Assembly: GCA_021775965.1 (NCBI GenBank)
Contig: JAJFGV010000014.1
Coordinates: 38,697-102,696 of the forward strand
Length of the DNA: 64,000 nt
Reading direction: 5' to 3'
DNA from: Alphaproteobacteria bacterium
GTDB lineage: Bacteria > Pseudomonadota > Alphaproteobacteria > Micavibrionales > Micavibrionaceae
Notes under the pieces: model-generated
Seen by the model: the letters and a program-made list of their open reading frames with translations, nothing else
What the model was told of the DNA's origin: nothing
Database searches by the model: none
In this document: positions 1-9,978 of the stretch, piece by piece
Layout: each line of letters opens with the position of its first letter
Numbering within the stretch: position 1 is the stretch's first letter
Translations under genes and position numbers: made by a program

Positions 1-1039
1 GCCGCATACCAAGAACAATCGCAAACACACCAGCCGTCATCACCATATAAATCAAAATATAAAGAACAACCGCCCCGGCCCCTTCCGGCGTACCGACGAC
101 AATGCCAATCAACGCATACCCCATATTACCGATCGAGCTATAAGCCAGCAGGCGTTTGATATTGGCCTGCGCAATCGCTGCAAAAGCCCCCAGCGTCATC
201 GAGCCCAGCGATACAAAATACATGATCTGCATCCATTGATCGTGCATCGCCATAAACGGATCGAACAACAGCCTCATCAGCAAACCAATAGCGGCGACCT
301 TCGGCACAATGGCAAACAACGCCGTCACACAGGTCGGCGCGCCCTGATAAACATCCGGCGTCCACATATGGAACGGCACGGCAGAGATTTTAAACGCCAG
401 CCCGGCCAATATAAAGACCAATCCAAATGTCACCCCGAAAGGAATGGTCTCAAGCCCCACCAGTGCGCTCCCAATCACGCCAAAATCAATCGAACCGGTA
501 AAGCCATAAATCAGCGATATACCGAACAGCAACATCCCTGAAGACAGCGCACCAAGCACAAAATACTTGATCCCGGCCTCTGCGGAACGCAGAGAATTGC
601 GGTTAAATGCTGCCAGTATGTAAAGGCTCAGCGATTGCAGCTCCAGCCCCATATACAGCGCGAGCAGATTACTGGCCGAGACCATCATCATCATGCCGAT
701 GCCGGCCAGCACAATCAAAACGGGGTATTCAAACCGCGCAATCCGCTCCTGCTCCAGATATTTTACCGACAGAGCCAGCGTCGTGATCAAACCAAGAATG
801 ATCAATAACTTCATAAAGCCTGCAAAATTGTCAAAAACAAACATACCGTTCAGGACAATTTGCTTTTCCCAGCTCAGACCAAACAACAGCAAAGACGCAA
901 TCACAAGCGCCGCAGCACAGGCCCAGCATATGACCGGCGTGACACTATTGCCATGCGCCACACCAACGATGAGAAGCCCCATAGCTGCCATAGCCAAAAA
1001 CAATTCGGGAAGCAGTGGCACAAGATTAAAATCAATCAT
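1..1039 (-). CDS. nuoN: NADH-quinone oxidoreductase subunit N (partial, 3' end outside window)
   Basis: Membrane antiporter-like subunit of proton-pumping complex I. I translated it by hand from the ATG at 1039. It opens [13 protein letters not shown] and continues through many hydrophobic helices with the family signature around [14 protein letters not shown] and a later [11 protein letters not shown] segment. About 346 codons are visible and the stop lies beyond base 1. The start overlaps the end of nuoM by 8 bases, so the two are probably translationally coupled. It is the last subunit gene of the nuo cluster in this window. Confidence 0.93.
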   Translation of the reverse strand, partial: MIDFNLVPLLPELFLAMAAMGLLIVGVAHGNSVTPVICWACAAALVIASLLLFGLSWEKQIVLNGMFVFDNFAGFMKLLIILGLITTLALSVKYLEQERIARFEYPVLIVLAGIGMMMMVSASNLLALYMGLELQSLSLYILAAFNRNSLRSAEAGIKYFVLGALSSGMLLFGISLIYGFTGSIDFGVIGSALVGLETIPFGVTFGLVFILAGLAFKISAVPFHMWTPDVYQGAPTCVTALFAIVPKVAAIGLLMRLLFDPFMAMHDQWMQIMYFVSLGSMTLGAFAAIAQANIKRLLAYSSIGNMGYALIGIVVGTPEGAGAVVLYILIYMVMTAGVFAIVLGMR

Positions 1040-2642
1040 GGCTTTCACCCTCCTCTTTTTCTTCTTCTGCAGGCACGGCATCAGGCAGAATATCGGGAAC
1101 AACTATAACGTCCTTCAGAATAACCTCTTCTTCTATTATCTCTTCCGGCACCGGCTCGCGGTTAATATGCGCCTGATAGTTACCAACAAGCCTATCAACC
1201 GACGGCGTAATCCGATCCATCACTGCGCCTGGGAAAACACCCAAATAAAGCACCAGCAAAGCCAGCGGCACCAAAATACCGATTTCCCTTGGGTTAAGGT
1301 CCGTCATCGCTGCTGCGTCATTATTAGCCTGCGGTCCAAAAATCACCCGACGATAAAGCAGCAACATATAAGTTGCGCCCAGCACCACGCCGGTCGTCGC
1401 AAAAGCCGCAACAATCGTATCAACCTTAAATGCTCCCAGCAGAGCCAGAAATTCGCCAACAAAGCCGCTGGTCCCCGGCAAACCGACAGAGCCCAGCATA
1501 AAGATCATAAACACGGTCGCATAGCGCGGCATGTTATTCACCAACCCGCCATAACGACCAATCTCGCGCGTATGTAGCCGGTCATAAACCACACCAACAC
1601 ACAGGAATAGCGCCGCAGAAATCAGGCCATGGGAAAGCATTTGAAAAATCCCGCCGGCAATGCCCTGCGTGGTCATTGTAAATATCCCCAGCGTGACAAA
1701 TCCCATATGCGCGACAGAAGAATAAGCAATCAGCTTCTTCATATCCTCCTGCACCAACGCCACCAGCGAGGTATAGATAATCGCAATCACACTCAGCCAA
1801 AACACCAGCGGCGCAAAAAACAGGCTCGCATCAGGCAACATCGGCAGAGAAAAACGCAAGAACCCATACCCGCCCATCTTCAAAAGCACCCCGGCCAGAA
1901 TAACCGAGCCCGCCGTCGGCGCTTCCACATGCGCATCCGGCAGCCACGTATGCACCGGCCACATCGGCATTTTAACGGCAAAACTGGCGAAAAACGCCAG
2001 CCACAGCCAAATTTGTATGTTCACGGCCACCGGATTTTCCATGAGAGTCGGAATATCAGTTGTGCCGGTTTGCGCATACAACGTCAGCAGCGCAACAAGC
2101 ATCAACACGGAGCCAAGCAATGTATAAAGAAAAAACTTGTAAGCTGCGTAAACCCGCCTTGGGCCGCCCCAGATACCGATAATTAGAAACATAGGGATCA
2201 GGACCGCTTCAAAAAAGACATAGAACAGCACACTATCGAGCGCACAAAATGTACCGACCATAAAGCTTTCCAGCACAAGAAACGCAATCATGTATTCCTT
2301 GACCCGGGTTTTGATGGCATCCCAACTCGCCAAAATACAAAGCGGCGTCAGAAATACCGAGAGCAAGACAAAGAAAACTGAAATCCCATCAACACCCATA
2401 TGGTAGCTAAAGCCAGAGGAAGAAAACCACTCAACCTTTTCAACAAACTGAAATTCGGCGCTCGATCCGTCGAAGCCTTTGAAGAGAAACAAACCAAAAG
2501 CCAGCGCAAACAATGACGTGTAAAGCGCCATATGCTTGACATTGCGCTCAACATCCTCGGCATCGCCACGGATCATCAAAATGATGGCCACGCCCGCCAG
2601 CGGCAAAAACGTCATAATCGATAAAACTGGAAAATCAACCAT
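1032..2642 (-). CDS. nuoM: NADH-quinone oxidoreductase subunit M
   Basis: A 536-residue proton-translocating membrane subunit of complex I. The sequence shows the antiporter-family glutamate in FFEAVLIPM, the lysine in [10 protein letters not shown] and the signature [16 protein letters not shown]. About 14 helices are followed by a tail of roughly 45 residues rich in Glu, Pro and Val (EEIIEEEV, ending [11 protein letters not shown]). That tail makes it somewhat longer than the usual ~500 residues. It starts 8 bases after nuoL stops and overlaps nuoN at its end, as expected for a tight nuoL-M-N block. The function is secure; the role of the acidic tail is unknown. Confidence 0.97.
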   Translation of the reverse strand: MVDFPVLSIMTFLPLAGVAIILMIRGDAEDVERNVKHMALYTSLFALAFGLFLFKGFDGSSAEFQFVEKVEWFSSSGFSYHMGVDGISVFFVLLSVFLTPLCILASWDAIKTRVKEYMIAFLVLESFMVGTFCALDSVLFYVFFEAVLIPMFLIIGIWGGPRRVYAAYKFFLYTLLGSVLMLVALLTLYAQTGTTDIPTLMENPVAVNIQIWLWLAFFASFAVKMPMWPVHTWLPDAHVEAPTAGSVILAGVLLKMGGYGFLRFSLPMLPDASLFFAPLVFWLSVIAIIYTSLVALVQEDMKKLIAYSSVAHMGFVTLGIFTMTTQGIAGGIFQMLSHGLISAALFLCVGVVYDRLHTREIGRYGGLVNNMPRYATVFMIFMLGSVGLPGTSGFVGEFLALLGAFKVDTIVAAFATTGVVLGATYMLLLYRRVIFGPQANNDAAAMTDLNPREIGILVPLALLVLYLGVFPGAVMDRITPSVDRLVGNYQAHINREPVPEEIIEEEVILKDVIVVPDILPDAVPAEEEKEEGESHD

Positions 2643-2650
2643 GCCTGCCC

Positions 2651-4750
2651 CTATAACCCGTTGCCGCTACGAAACACAAACCACGACAAAATGCCAATCA
2701 CCGCAATCATCATGACCAGAGCATATTGATAGACATAGCCACTTTGGAATCGGCTCAGGATTCCAGCCGCCCTTAAAGTCTTATGCGCAATACCGTCAGG
2801 ACCCAGCCTGTCTATCGTGTTCTGATCGCCCTTCACCCAGAACACGTTGCCGATTTTAAACGCCGGCTTCACGAACAGGCGGTCATACAGTTCATCAAAG
2901 AACCATTTGTTGAACAGCAGAGTATGAACGGGCCGGAACATTTTTACGATAACCGCCGGAACACCGGTGAAGAACATATAAGCCAGATAGGCAAAGCCAA
3001 TGCCGATCAAACCAACCAGCAACGGCAGTTTTTTCACCCAGAACGGCGCGCCATGCGCCGCATCGACCGTGTCATTTTCATCTTTGACGAATAGTGACTT
3101 GCCCCAAAACCCCTCTTTGTTCCAAATTTTATTTACACTCACAGGCCCCTCTGGAGCAGAATTCATGTCTTCTTCCGCATGAACCCCTTCTTTGGTAACG
3201 ACAAAAGTTGTCCGATGAGCCCCTTCTTCTTCATGATGCTCCTGCGCTACTTCTGCATGGCCAGATTCTGCGCCATGATGACCGCCACCAACAAAACCGC
3301 CATAAAACACAAACCCGGCCAGCACCGCCCCGGTTGCCAATACAAAAAGCGGCACCAACATCACGCCAGGCGATTCATGAACATGCTTCATCACCTTTTG
3401 ATGCGCACGCGGCTGCCCGTGAAATGTCATGATAATAAGCCGCCAGCTGTAAAACGCCGTCATCAGCGCCGCGGCAATTCCCATCCAATACGCATAATTT
3501 CCAAACCATGTATGATCGGCCCACGCCGCCTCCAGCACAATATCCTTCGAGAAATACCCGGCAAATGGCGGAATACCCGCCAGCGCCAGCGACCCAATCC
3601 ACATCAGCGCATAAGTCACAGGAATTTTCTTGTAAATACCGCCCATCTTGCGCATATCCTGCTCATCGCTCATTGCGTGAATGACCGAGCCCGCGCCAAG
3701 AAACAACAGCGCCTTGAAAAACGCATGGGTCATGAGGTGAAAAATCGCGGCGCTATAAGCCGACACACCAAGCGCAAAAAACATATAGCCGAGCTGGCTC
3801 ATTGTGGAATAGGCAATGACGCGCTTGATATCAAACTGCGTCATACCGATCGTTGCGGCGACAAAGGCTGTAGATGCCCCAACAACTGCAACCACCATCA
3901 ACGCATCGGGCGCATATTCAAACACCGGCGACATCCGCGCCACCAAAAACACCCCAGCTGTTACCATTGTCGCCGCATGGATCAGCGCCGACACAGGCGT
4001 CGGACCCTCCATCGCGTCAGGCAACCATGTATGCAGCCCCAATTGTGCGGATTTTCCCATCGCCCCCATAAACAGCAGCAAACACACCAACGTCAGCGCA
4101 TGCAGCTCAAAGCCAAAAAACTCAATCGTATTTTCCGCCACTGCGCTGGCCTGTTCAAACATCACATCAAATTCAACAGAGCCAAACACCACAAATGCGG
4201 CCATCGTCCCGAGCGCCAGCCCGAAATCACCGATCCGATTGACGACAAAAGCCTTCACGGCCGCTGCATTGGCGCTGTGTTTGTGGTTCCAGAAGCCAAT
4301 CAGCAAATAAGAACAAACCCCCACGCCCTCCCAGCCAAAGAAAAGCTGGAGCAAATTATCCGACGTCACCAGCATCAGCATGGCAAAGGTAAACAGGCTT
4401 AGATACGCCATGAAGCGTGCCTTGTGATCGTCATGGCTCATATAGCCAACCGAATAAACATGCACGCAGGCCGAAACGATATTGACCACGCACATCATCA
4501 CGACTGAGAGCTGATCAATCCGCAGCGCCCATGACACAGTGAAATCGCCCGAGGTAATCCACTCGCTCAAGACCGTCGTATATGGATGGCTGGCCAAAAT
4601 AACAGTAAAAAACAACGAGCAAGCCGCCAGCGCCGCAATGATCATCCCGGCGCAGGTGACAAACTGCGCACCCTTGTCACCGATCTGCTTGCCAAACAAA
4701 GCGGCAATCAAAAATCCGAGTAAAGGCGGGAATACGGCTAAAAGCTCCAT
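2651..4750 (-). CDS. nuoL: NADH-quinone oxidoreductase subunit L
   Basis: The largest antiporter-like membrane subunit of complex I (699 residues), carrying the long lateral helix at its C-terminus. Recognisable blocks are [36 protein letters not shown] and [15 protein letters not shown] hydrophilic stretch rich in His and Glu (residues about 480-530, [22 protein letters not shown]) interrupts the C-terminal third. NuoL proteins vary in length there. It lies between nuoK (7-base gap) and nuoM (8-base gap), in the normal order. Confidence 0.97.
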   Translation of the reverse strand: MELLAVFPPLLGFLIAALFGKQIGDKGAQFVTCAGMIIAALAACSLFFTVILASHPYTTVLSEWITSGDFTVSWALRIDQLSVVMMCVVNIVSACVHVYSVGYMSHDDHKARFMAYLSLFTFAMLMLVTSDNLLQLFFGWEGVGVCSYLLIGFWNHKHSANAAAVKAFVVNRIGDFGLALGTMAAFVVFGSVEFDVMFEQASAVAENTIEFFGFELHALTLVCLLLFMGAMGKSAQLGLHTWLPDAMEGPTPVSALIHAATMVTAGVFLVARMSPVFEYAPDALMVVAVVGASTAFVAATIGMTQFDIKRVIAYSTMSQLGYMFFALGVSAYSAAIFHLMTHAFFKALLFLGAGSVIHAMSDEQDMRKMGGIYKKIPVTYALMWIGSLALAGIPPFAGYFSKDIVLEAAWADHTWFGNYAYWMGIAAALMTAFYSWRLIIMTFHGQPRAHQKVMKHVHESPGVMLVPLFVLATGAVLAGFVFYGGFVGGGHHGAESGHAEVAQEHHEEEGAHRTTFVVTKEGVHAEEDMNSAPEGPVSVNKIWNKEGFWGKSLFVKDENDTVDAAHGAPFWVKKLPLLVGLIGIGFAYLAYMFFTGVPAVIVKMFRPVHTLLFNKWFFDELYDRLFVKPAFKIGNVFWVKGDQNTIDRLGPDGIAHKTLRAAGILSRFQSGYVYQYALVMMIAVIGILSWFVFRSGNGL

Positions 4751-4757
4751 GTGTCTT

Positions 4758-5069
4758 TTACCCTCTCATCGCTGAAATATCTTCCACGGCAATTGAGCCT
4801 TTATTGCGGAAGAAGGTGACCAGAATGGCCAGACCAATCGCGGCCTCGGCCGCGGCCACGGTTAAAATAAACATCGTAAAGACCTGCCCGGTTAAATCAC
4901 CCAGATACGCCGAGAACGCCACGAAATTGATATTCACAGCCAGCAGCATCAGCTCAATCGACATCAAAATCACAATCACATTCTTACGGTTGAGGAAAAT
5001 CCCGAACACGCCAATGGTGAACAGCAGCGCCGCCAGCGTCAGATAATGCGACAATCCGATCTCAATCAT
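4758..5069 (-). CDS. nuoK: NADH-quinone oxidoreductase subunit K
   Basis: A 103-residue complex I membrane subunit with three helices, typical of the family in length. The conserved glutamates of the proton path are visible in [13 protein letters not shown] and in [11 protein letters not shown]. It starts one base after the nuoJ stop codon, so J and K are almost certainly coupled. Confidence 0.97.
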   Translation of the reverse strand: MIEIGLSHYLTLAALLFTIGVFGIFLNRKNVIVILMSIELMLLAVNINFVAFSAYLGDLTGQVFTMFILTVAAAEAAIGLAILVTFFRNKGSIAVEDISAMRG

Positions 5070-5070
5070 C

Positions 5071-5685
5071 CTACACCCCCGTCTTTGGCGTTATTTTTTG
5101 TATTTCTAGCACATCCGCTGGGTTGCGCGCCTGTTGATCCGAAACAGACTGTTTCCGCACCCCCGCCCGCGTTCTATGGGTCAAAACAATCGCCCCGATC
5201 ATCGCCACAAACAAAATCAGCCCGGCCGTCTGGAACGCAAAGATATAATCGGTATAGATCAGCTGCCCCAGCGCCTCGGTATTGTTCTGCCCTTCAAACG
5301 CGGCTACGGGGTCTGCTATATTTTGTTTGCGCCCCGGCACGAACTGCCAGGTGCCGTAGAGCATAATCAGCTCGGTCAGCAATACAGCCCCAATCAGCAT
5401 CCCAATCGGCACGTACTGCATCGCCCCTTTGCGCATATCCGAAAAATTGATATCCAGCATCATCACGACAAACAAGAACAGTACCGCCACCGCACCGACA
5501 TAAACGATCACCAGAATAAGCGCGATAAACTCCGCCCCCAGCATCACAAACAGCCCGGCAGCATTAAAAAACGCCAGCACCAAAAAAAGAACAGAATGAA
5601 CGGGATTACGCGCGGTAATAACCATAAGCGCACTGAGCGTCAGGATACCTGCGAAAAGATAAAAGGCGAATGCCTGCACTATCAT
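5071..5685 (-). CDS. nuoJ: NADH-quinone oxidoreductase subunit J
   Basis: A 204-residue complex I membrane subunit with five predicted helices and a polar C-terminal tail. The open frame extends 15 codons upstream to 5730. I chose the ATG at 5685 because it begins [13 protein letters not shown], the usual NuoJ N-terminus, and an AGAG element precedes it. The block [34 protein letters not shown] is typical, with the glutamate that lies near the E-channel. It is the first gene of the downstream nuoJKLMN segment. That segment is separated from nuoI by the plus-strand pagL gene, so it probably needs its own promoter. Confidence 0.95.
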   Translation of the reverse strand: MIVQAFAFYLFAGILTLSALMVITARNPVHSVLFLVLAFFNAAGLFVMLGAEFIALILVIVYVGAVAVLFLFVVMMLDINFSDMRKGAMQYVPIGMLIGAVLLTELIMLYGTWQFVPGRKQNIADPVAAFEGQNNTEALGQLIYTDYIFAFQTAGLILFVAMIGAIVLTHRTRAGVRKQSVSDQQARNPADVLEIQKITPKTGV

Positions 5686-5902
5686 GAAAAATCTCTGTTT
5701 TTGAACGGCTTCTGCCACAAACTTACCCATATTTTTTAGTCTTTTCTGCCGATTCCCGCAAGGCTTGAGCGCGAAATAATCCCCCCTTTCTTTTCGGTTG
5801 ATTTTACTGGCCAGAATGTCAAAATGGAGCTATCTGTATTTCCGCAAATCATGCGGAGCATTTAAGCCCAAGGTAACAGCCTTAAAAACAAGGAAACACA
5901 CA

Positions 5903-6415
5903 GTGAAGAACATATTTTTGATGAGCGCCATCGCGCTATTGGTCACCGGATACAACACACAGGCGCAGGCACAGGACGCTGATGATACCGACTACCTCAG
6001 CCTTGGGGTTGGTTACTATGATATTGGGGACGATGATGGCGCCGCTGATTTCCGCCTCGAGTATCGTGATGGCCATAACTATTTCTGGGACATCAAACCA
6101 TGGGCCGGACTTGAAGTAACGTCCGATGCCTCCATCTGGGTTGGCGTCGGCGTGCTAGGTGATTGGGAAGTTTCTCCGCAGGTTTATGTGGTCCCCAGCT
6201 TTGGCGCAGGCTTTTACGAAGAAGGCGACAGCGACAAAGACCTCGATTATTTCATCGAGTTCCGCTCACAGATTGAACTGGCCTATGAATTTCAGAACCA
6301 GCAGCGCCTCGGCGTCGCCTTCGGCCATATTTCCAATGCCAGCCTAGGCGACAAAAACCCCGGCACAGAAATCCTGAACCTGTACTACCACGTTCCAATT
6401 GACGGGTTATTTTAG
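5903..6415 (+). CDS. pagL: PagL-like lipid A 3-O-deacylase (acyloxyacyl hydrolase family)
   Basis: A predicted outer-membrane beta-barrel that removes the 3-O-acyl chain from lipid A. I chose the GTG at 5903, preceded by AAGGAA, because it gives a clean signal peptide ending TQAQAQ; the frame is open from an ATG at 5798. From that start the product is 170 residues. PagL catalytic residues are present with the right spacing: His142-x-Ser144 in GHISNASLGDKNPGTE, and Glu156 twelve residues after the serine. The protein ends in NLYYHVPIDGLF, with a terminal aromatic as in barrel proteins. It is convergent with nuoI (6 bases between stops) and splits the nuo operon. Confidence 0.88.
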   Translation: MKNIFLMSAIALLVTGYNTQAQAQDADDTDYLSLGVGYYDIGDDDGAADFRLEYRDGHNYFWDIKPWAGLEVTSDASIWVGVGVLGDWEVSPQVYVVPSFGAGFYEEGDSDKDLDYFIEFRSQIELAYEFQNQQRLGVAFGHISNASLGDKNPGTEILNLYYHVPIDGLF

Positions 6416-6421
6416 GGTAAA

Positions 6422-6910
6422 TTAACGATAAGGCGCATCGGCCAGCAAATTCGCGGCAATCTGTGCTTCCCAGCGATCACCGTTCTCTAACAACTTATCC
6501 TTGTTGTAATACAGCTCTTCCCGCGTCTCGGTGGCGAATTCAAAATTCGGCCCTTCGACAATCGCATCAACCGGACAGGCCTCCTCGCACAGCCCGCAAT
6601 AAATACATTTGGTCATATCGATATCGTAGCGCGTCGTACGGCGCGAACCATCGTCACGCGGCTCGGATTCAATCGTAATCGCCAGCGCCGGGCAAATCGC
6701 CTCACAGAGTTTACAGGCAATGCAGCGCTCCTCACCATTGGGGTAACGGCGCAGCGCATGCTCGCCACGAAAGCGTGGGCTGATTGGTCCCTTTTCATAC
6801 GGGTAATTGATCGTCACACGCGGCATAAAGAACATGTATTTCAGGGTCAGAAGAAACCCCTTCACAATCTCGGTCAGTAAAAATGCACGTGCGTAATTGT
6901 CAAAAGCCAT
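6422..6910 (-). CDS. nuoI: NADH-quinone oxidoreductase subunit I (2x[4Fe-4S] ferredoxin subunit)
   Basis: Peripheral-arm complex I subunit carrying clusters N6a and N6b. Two Cys-x2-Cys-x2-Cys-x3-Cys-Pro motifs are plain: [12 protein letters not shown] and [12 protein letters not shown]. The frame is open to 6973, but the ATG at 6910 ([15 protein letters not shown]) gives 162 residues, the normal length, and the extra upstream codons look non-homologous. The gene stands alone between two plus-strand genes (the 113-residue ORF and pagL), so it is detached from both nuoH and nuoJ. Confidence 0.96.
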   Translation of the reverse strand: MAFDNYARAFLLTEIVKGFLLTLKYMFFMPRVTINYPYEKGPISPRFRGEHALRRYPNGEERCIACKLCEAICPALAITIESEPRDDGSRRTTRYDIDMTKCIYCGLCEEACPVDAIVEGPNFEFATETREELYYNKDKLLENGDRWEAQIAANLLADAPYR

Positions 6911-6966
6911 GCTCTTTTTTACCACGAAGCCCCAAAGACACGAAGAGAAAACATAGGCCACATACA

Positions 6967-6995
6967 TTGACATATGTTAAAGAGGAGACTAAAGA
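6967..6995 (+). promoter_or_regulatory. Possible sigma-70 promoter for the 7031 ORF
   Basis: A perfect -35 TTGACA (6967-6972) lies 17 bases before TAAAGA (6990-6995), a weak -10. It sits 35 bases ahead of the plus-strand ORF starting at 7031. It is the only promoter-like element seen in the short gap between the divergent nuoI and this ORF. Confidence 0.4.
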
Positions 6996-7030
6996 TAACC
7001 TCTTATTTTTGAGTAACCACGGAGCGTAAA

Positions 7031-7372
7031 ATGCCGCCAAGAAAATTACCTCTATGGGTGACATTACCCGTCACTTTTAGTCTCGGGCTCTTATTTGGCT
7101 ATTTTTCACAAGATGGCCCCAAAGACCGTATTGAAACAGCCCTCACAGATGTCGCGCGGCCAATGATGAAGTATAAAACTGAACCCAGCTTTAAGAAATT
7201 TGAGCTCTTAAACTATTCGGGCAACCCTTTTATTGCAGCAGTTTCCTATCGTGCCCCCAACGGTACATGCGTAATCTTTAACGTGAACTCACGACCAATG
7301 AACGACAACCAAGAAAATGCCTCCGACATGAAACACAATGGCCTGATAATGCAGGTGTGCCCGGACCTCTAA
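7031..7372 (+). CDS. Small single-helix membrane-anchored protein of unknown function
   Basis: I do not recognise this 113-residue protein. It has a basic N-terminus (MPPRKLPLW), one hydrophobic helix at about residues 9-25, then a soluble, presumably periplasmic domain with two cysteines (GTCVIF and QVCPDL) that could form a disulfide. An SD-like CGGAGC precedes the ATG. It is divergent from nuoI and convergent with the lipoprotein gene, overlapping its stop by 4 bases, and so lies on the opposite strand inside the nuo region. Confidence 0.7.
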   Translation: MPPRKLPLWVTLPVTFSLGLLFGYFSQDGPKDRIETALTDVARPMMKYKTEPSFKKFELLNYSGNPFIAAVSYRAPNGTCVIFNVNSRPMNDNQENASDMKHNGLIMQVCPDL

Positions 7373-8025
7373 AAAACCTTCTCGCTGATCAATTCAGCGC
7401 AACGTTTCGACTGTCTATAAATATAACGCTTCATCAGCCGCGAGTTATCTTTCAACAATTTATACTTCGTTGGCGCCTCGGCCAGCGGCAGGCTTGACGT
7501 ATTCCCCAGACAAACATGACGCGCCAACACCGTACCCTGCTCCAGATCATATAAATTCATCAACGCCCGCACCTTCACAATATAACGCGTGCGGCTTTTC
7601 GGGTGCGGGGCAATTCCCCAATCCATGGTCTCAACATCAAGAACAATCCCTTCTTCATAACCATTTTCTGCCGCCCACACCAAAATATCGTCCGGCTTCT
7701 CCTGGTCTTTAAAAGAAATCGTCTCAGGCTTGGCGCTTACTTCATATATCTTTTTTAAATCATCAACCAAAGCACGTTCGATAATTTCTGACGGCGCACG
7801 GAGCTTATCGGTCTTCGATTCTTCTTCCCCCACATTACCAACATCCACAAGCGTGTTCAGCATATCCTTGCCCGACACAAAATAATGCGCCTCAACAACA
7901 TCTTCCTTCACCAGATAAATTTTCTTGCTGGTCAGATCGACTTGCTCCTCCTGTTCAAGTTTAACAGATGGCAACGACTCACAAGACGCTAGAATTAACA
8001 ATGTAAAACACAATAAAAACCGCAT
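7369..8025 (-). CDS. Predicted lipoprotein encoded directly behind nuoH
   Basis: A 218-residue protein of unknown function. The frame is open upstream to 8109 inside nuoH. The ATG at 8025 yields MRFLLCFTLLILASCESL, a textbook lipoprotein signal with lipobox LASC (Cys at about residue 16), so I chose it. The mature part is mixed alpha/beta with no motif I can name. It begins one base after the nuoH stop and so is probably co-transcribed and co-translated with it, which makes it one of the accessory genes embedded in the nuo operon. A complex I-related role is only an inference from position. Confidence 0.75.
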   Translation of the reverse strand: MRFLLCFTLLILASCESLPSVKLEQEEQVDLTSKKIYLVKEDVVEAHYFVSGKDMLNTLVDVGNVGEEESKTDKLRAPSEIIERALVDDLKKIYEVSAKPETISFKDQEKPDDILVWAAENGYEEGIVLDVETMDWGIAPHPKSRTRYIVKVRALMNLYDLEQGTVLARHVCLGNTSSLPLAEAPTKYKLLKDNSRLMKRYIYRQSKRCAELISEKVF

Positions 8026-8026
8026 A

Positions 8027-9184
8027 CTATTCTCCACTAGTGGCCCCGTCATCAACCTCGTCATCAGCCGGGTCAGACACACTTTCAATAGCGCGTAGAA
8101 TTTCTTCACCGCCCTCGATCAAACTTTCGACGCTGCGTTCAACTGGGGCCAGCAGATTTGCCTTTTCTTTTTGTCCCGGCAGCGCATCAAGCGACAGCAA
8201 CGTTCCCGACACAATAACAACCCAAACCAATGTCAGCGGTAAAAATATTTTCCAGCCCAGCCGCATCAATTGATCATAGCGAAACCGTGGCAATGTCGCC
8301 CGTGACCATAGGAAGAAAAACAACACGCCTGCCGTTTTGAACGCGAACCAGACAATCCCCGGCACGAACGCCAAAAACGTCATCCCAAATGGCGGCAACC
8401 AGCCACCGAGAAACAAAATCACGGTCATAGCGCTCATCAAAATCATATTGGCGTATTCACCCAGGAAGAACAGCGCATAGGTCATGGCCGAATATTCAAC
8501 CATAAACCCGCCGGTAATCTCCGACTCGCCCTCGGGCAAATCAAACGGCGCGCGGTTGGTTTCGGCCAGAATAGACACAAGGAATACGATAAACATCGGG
8601 AACAGCAAAACCTGCATCCAGATTGGCCGCGGCGCCAGCACAATTTCCTGCATATTCAGCGAACCGGTACAAAGCAGCACACAAACAATAATCAGCCCCA
8701 TAGACACTTCGTATGACACCATCTGCGAAGCGCTGCGCAATCCGCCCAAAAATGCATAGCGCGAATTCGACGCCCAACCGGCCATGATAATGCCGTAAAC
8801 CCCCATCGATGAAATTGCAACGAGATACAAAATCCCAACATTGATATTGGCCAGCACCCAGCCCTTATCGAACGGGATCACCGCCCACGCCACCAACGAC
8901 AACGCAAACAACATCATCGGCGCCAGCAAAAACACCACACGGTGCGCCTGGCTTGGAATAATGGTTTCCTTGGAAAAAAGTTTGATCCCGTCGGCAATCG
9001 GCTGCAATAAGCCGAACGGCCCGACCGTCATCGGCCCCTGCCTGCGCTGCATACCACCCAGAACCTTACGCTCAGCATAAGTCAAATACGCCACAGACAA
9101 CATCACCCCACCGATGATCAGCATGATGTATAACAACGTCCACGCCGTCCAGATTCCGTATGTTTGCCAGAGTTCCTGTATCAT
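8027..9184 (-). CDS. nuoH: NADH-quinone oxidoreductase subunit H
   Basis: The 385-residue membrane subunit that joins the membrane arm to the quinone site. Family blocks [35 protein letters not shown] and [13 protein letters not shown] are all present. The last ~45 residues after the final helix form a Glu/Asp-rich tail (ending DDGATSGE) beyond the usual ~340-350 residue length. Its ATG overlaps the stop of the four-helix membrane protein gene by ATGA, so translation is probably coupled to that accessory gene. Confidence 0.97.
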   Translation of the reverse strand: MIQELWQTYGIWTAWTLLYIMLIIGGVMLSVAYLTYAERKVLGGMQRRQGPMTVGPFGLLQPIADGIKLFSKETIIPSQAHRVVFLLAPMMLFALSLVAWAVIPFDKGWVLANINVGILYLVAISSMGVYGIIMAGWASNSRYAFLGGLRSASQMVSYEVSMGLIIVCVLLCTGSLNMQEIVLAPRPIWMQVLLFPMFIVFLVSILAETNRAPFDLPEGESEITGGFMVEYSAMTYALFFLGEYANMILMSAMTVILFLGGWLPPFGMTFLAFVPGIVWFAFKTAGVLFFFLWSRATLPRFRYDQLMRLGWKIFLPLTLVWVVIVSGTLLSLDALPGQKEKANLLAPVERSVESLIEGGEEILRAIESVSDPADDEVDDGATSGE

Positions 9185-9573
9185 GCGCTTATTCTATCTT
9201 TCTTCTGGCTTCTTACAAACACCCATCCCCCTATGCCAGATGCGGTTACAAAGAATAGGCTAATAATTACCACTCCTACAAAAAAATACACTAGCATTCC
9301 TGTAAAAAAAGCCATCGTAATATTAACTAAAGATGCTAACCCACCCAGCAATAAAGCATTTAAAAGAGGCGCTTTATCGCAAGCCATTTTAGCCGTAACA
9401 TAGCCAGCCATCATTAAAACAACAAAAGAGATCAATAAAAAAATTATTATACTACCCCCACCTACAGGAAAAAAGGGCATCATAATAAGCTTAAGAAACA
9501 AAAGAGAAAAACTAAGTACAATTAAAAAAAATAACCCTCCCAAAATTGCCTTTATATCTATCTGTTTAAGCAT
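9181..9573 (-). CDS. Four-helix integral membrane protein embedded in the nuo operon
   Basis: A 130-residue very hydrophobic protein I cannot assign. Four membrane segments are apparent (about residues 8-35, 40-62, 68-88 and 92-120), with short polar ends (MLKQIDIK at the front, [10 protein letters not shown] at the back). It is noticeably richer in A+T than the nuoG and nuoH genes around it. Its start is immediately next to the MazG-like stop, and its stop overlaps the nuoH ATG (ATGA). It is therefore tied translationally into the operon. It could be a complex I assembly or accessory membrane factor, or an unrelated insertion. Confidence 0.75.
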   Translation of the reverse strand: MLKQIDIKAILGGLFFLIVLSFSLLFLKLIMMPFFPVGGGSIIIFLLISFVVLMMAGYVTAKMACDKAPLLNALLLGGLASLVNITMAFFTGMLVYFFVGVVIISLFFVTASGIGGWVFVRSQKKDRISA

Positions 9574-9978
9574 CTAAGCAGCCTTATCTTTTTTATCTAT
9601 AAACTTCGCGAGGTCAGGCTTCCAGTAATTCGGCCCCTTGAGAACTTTACCATCACTCTCACGCCGGATCGGATTGCCATCCTCACCAAGCTTGCTCATA
9701 TTCGACGCATGCACCTCGTCAAACGCCGCAGCTTTCACGCCATGCAGGCCAAACGACAAATACGCCCCATCCAGCACATATTGCAAATCGGTGAGCGCAT
9801 CAAGCACCTCAACCATATCACCGTCCTTCAGCGCATCCTGTAATTCTTCCAATTCCTCAGCCAATAAATTAATCCGCAGCGCATTAGTTTTTTCATCCGA
9901 AATATCTGGCGTATCCTTCACCGGCAACCCATAGGTCTCATGAAATTCCTGAACCTGTTCTAACGTGTTTTTACTCAT
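9574..9978 (-). CDS. MazG-like nucleotide pyrophosphohydrolase between nuoG and the 4-TM gene
   Basis: A 134-residue all-alpha NTP pyrophosphatase-type protein (MazG/PRA-PH-like superfamily). The metal-binding pattern is visible: ELLAEELEELQDAL-like Glu pairs (E41, E42, E44, E45) followed by VLDALTDLQYVLDG (D60, D64). The second half contains EVHASNMSKL and GKVLKGPNYWKPDL, a signature shared with phage and bacterial relatives. Its ATG overlaps the nuoG stop by ATGA and its stop abuts the next gene. The chemistry expected of the family is hydrolysis of a nucleoside triphosphate to the monophosphate and PPi; the physiological substrate is unknown. Confidence 0.85.
   Translation of the reverse strand: MSKNTLEQVQEFHETYGLPVKDTPDISDEKTNALRINLLAEELEELQDALKDGDMVEVLDALTDLQYVLDGAYLSFGLHGVKAAAFDEVHASNMSKLGEDGNPIRRESDGKVLKGPNYWKPDLAKFIDKKDKAA

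Noticed and set aside
3179..4402. A 407-codon open frame on the plus strand opposite nuoL
   Set aside because: It is an antisense shadow: composition is rich in His/Arg/Gln, there is no SD, and nuoL on the other strand is unmistakable. The same applies to long antisense frames at 693-1577, 11295-11927, 15036-15254, 24025-24585 and 53619-54512.
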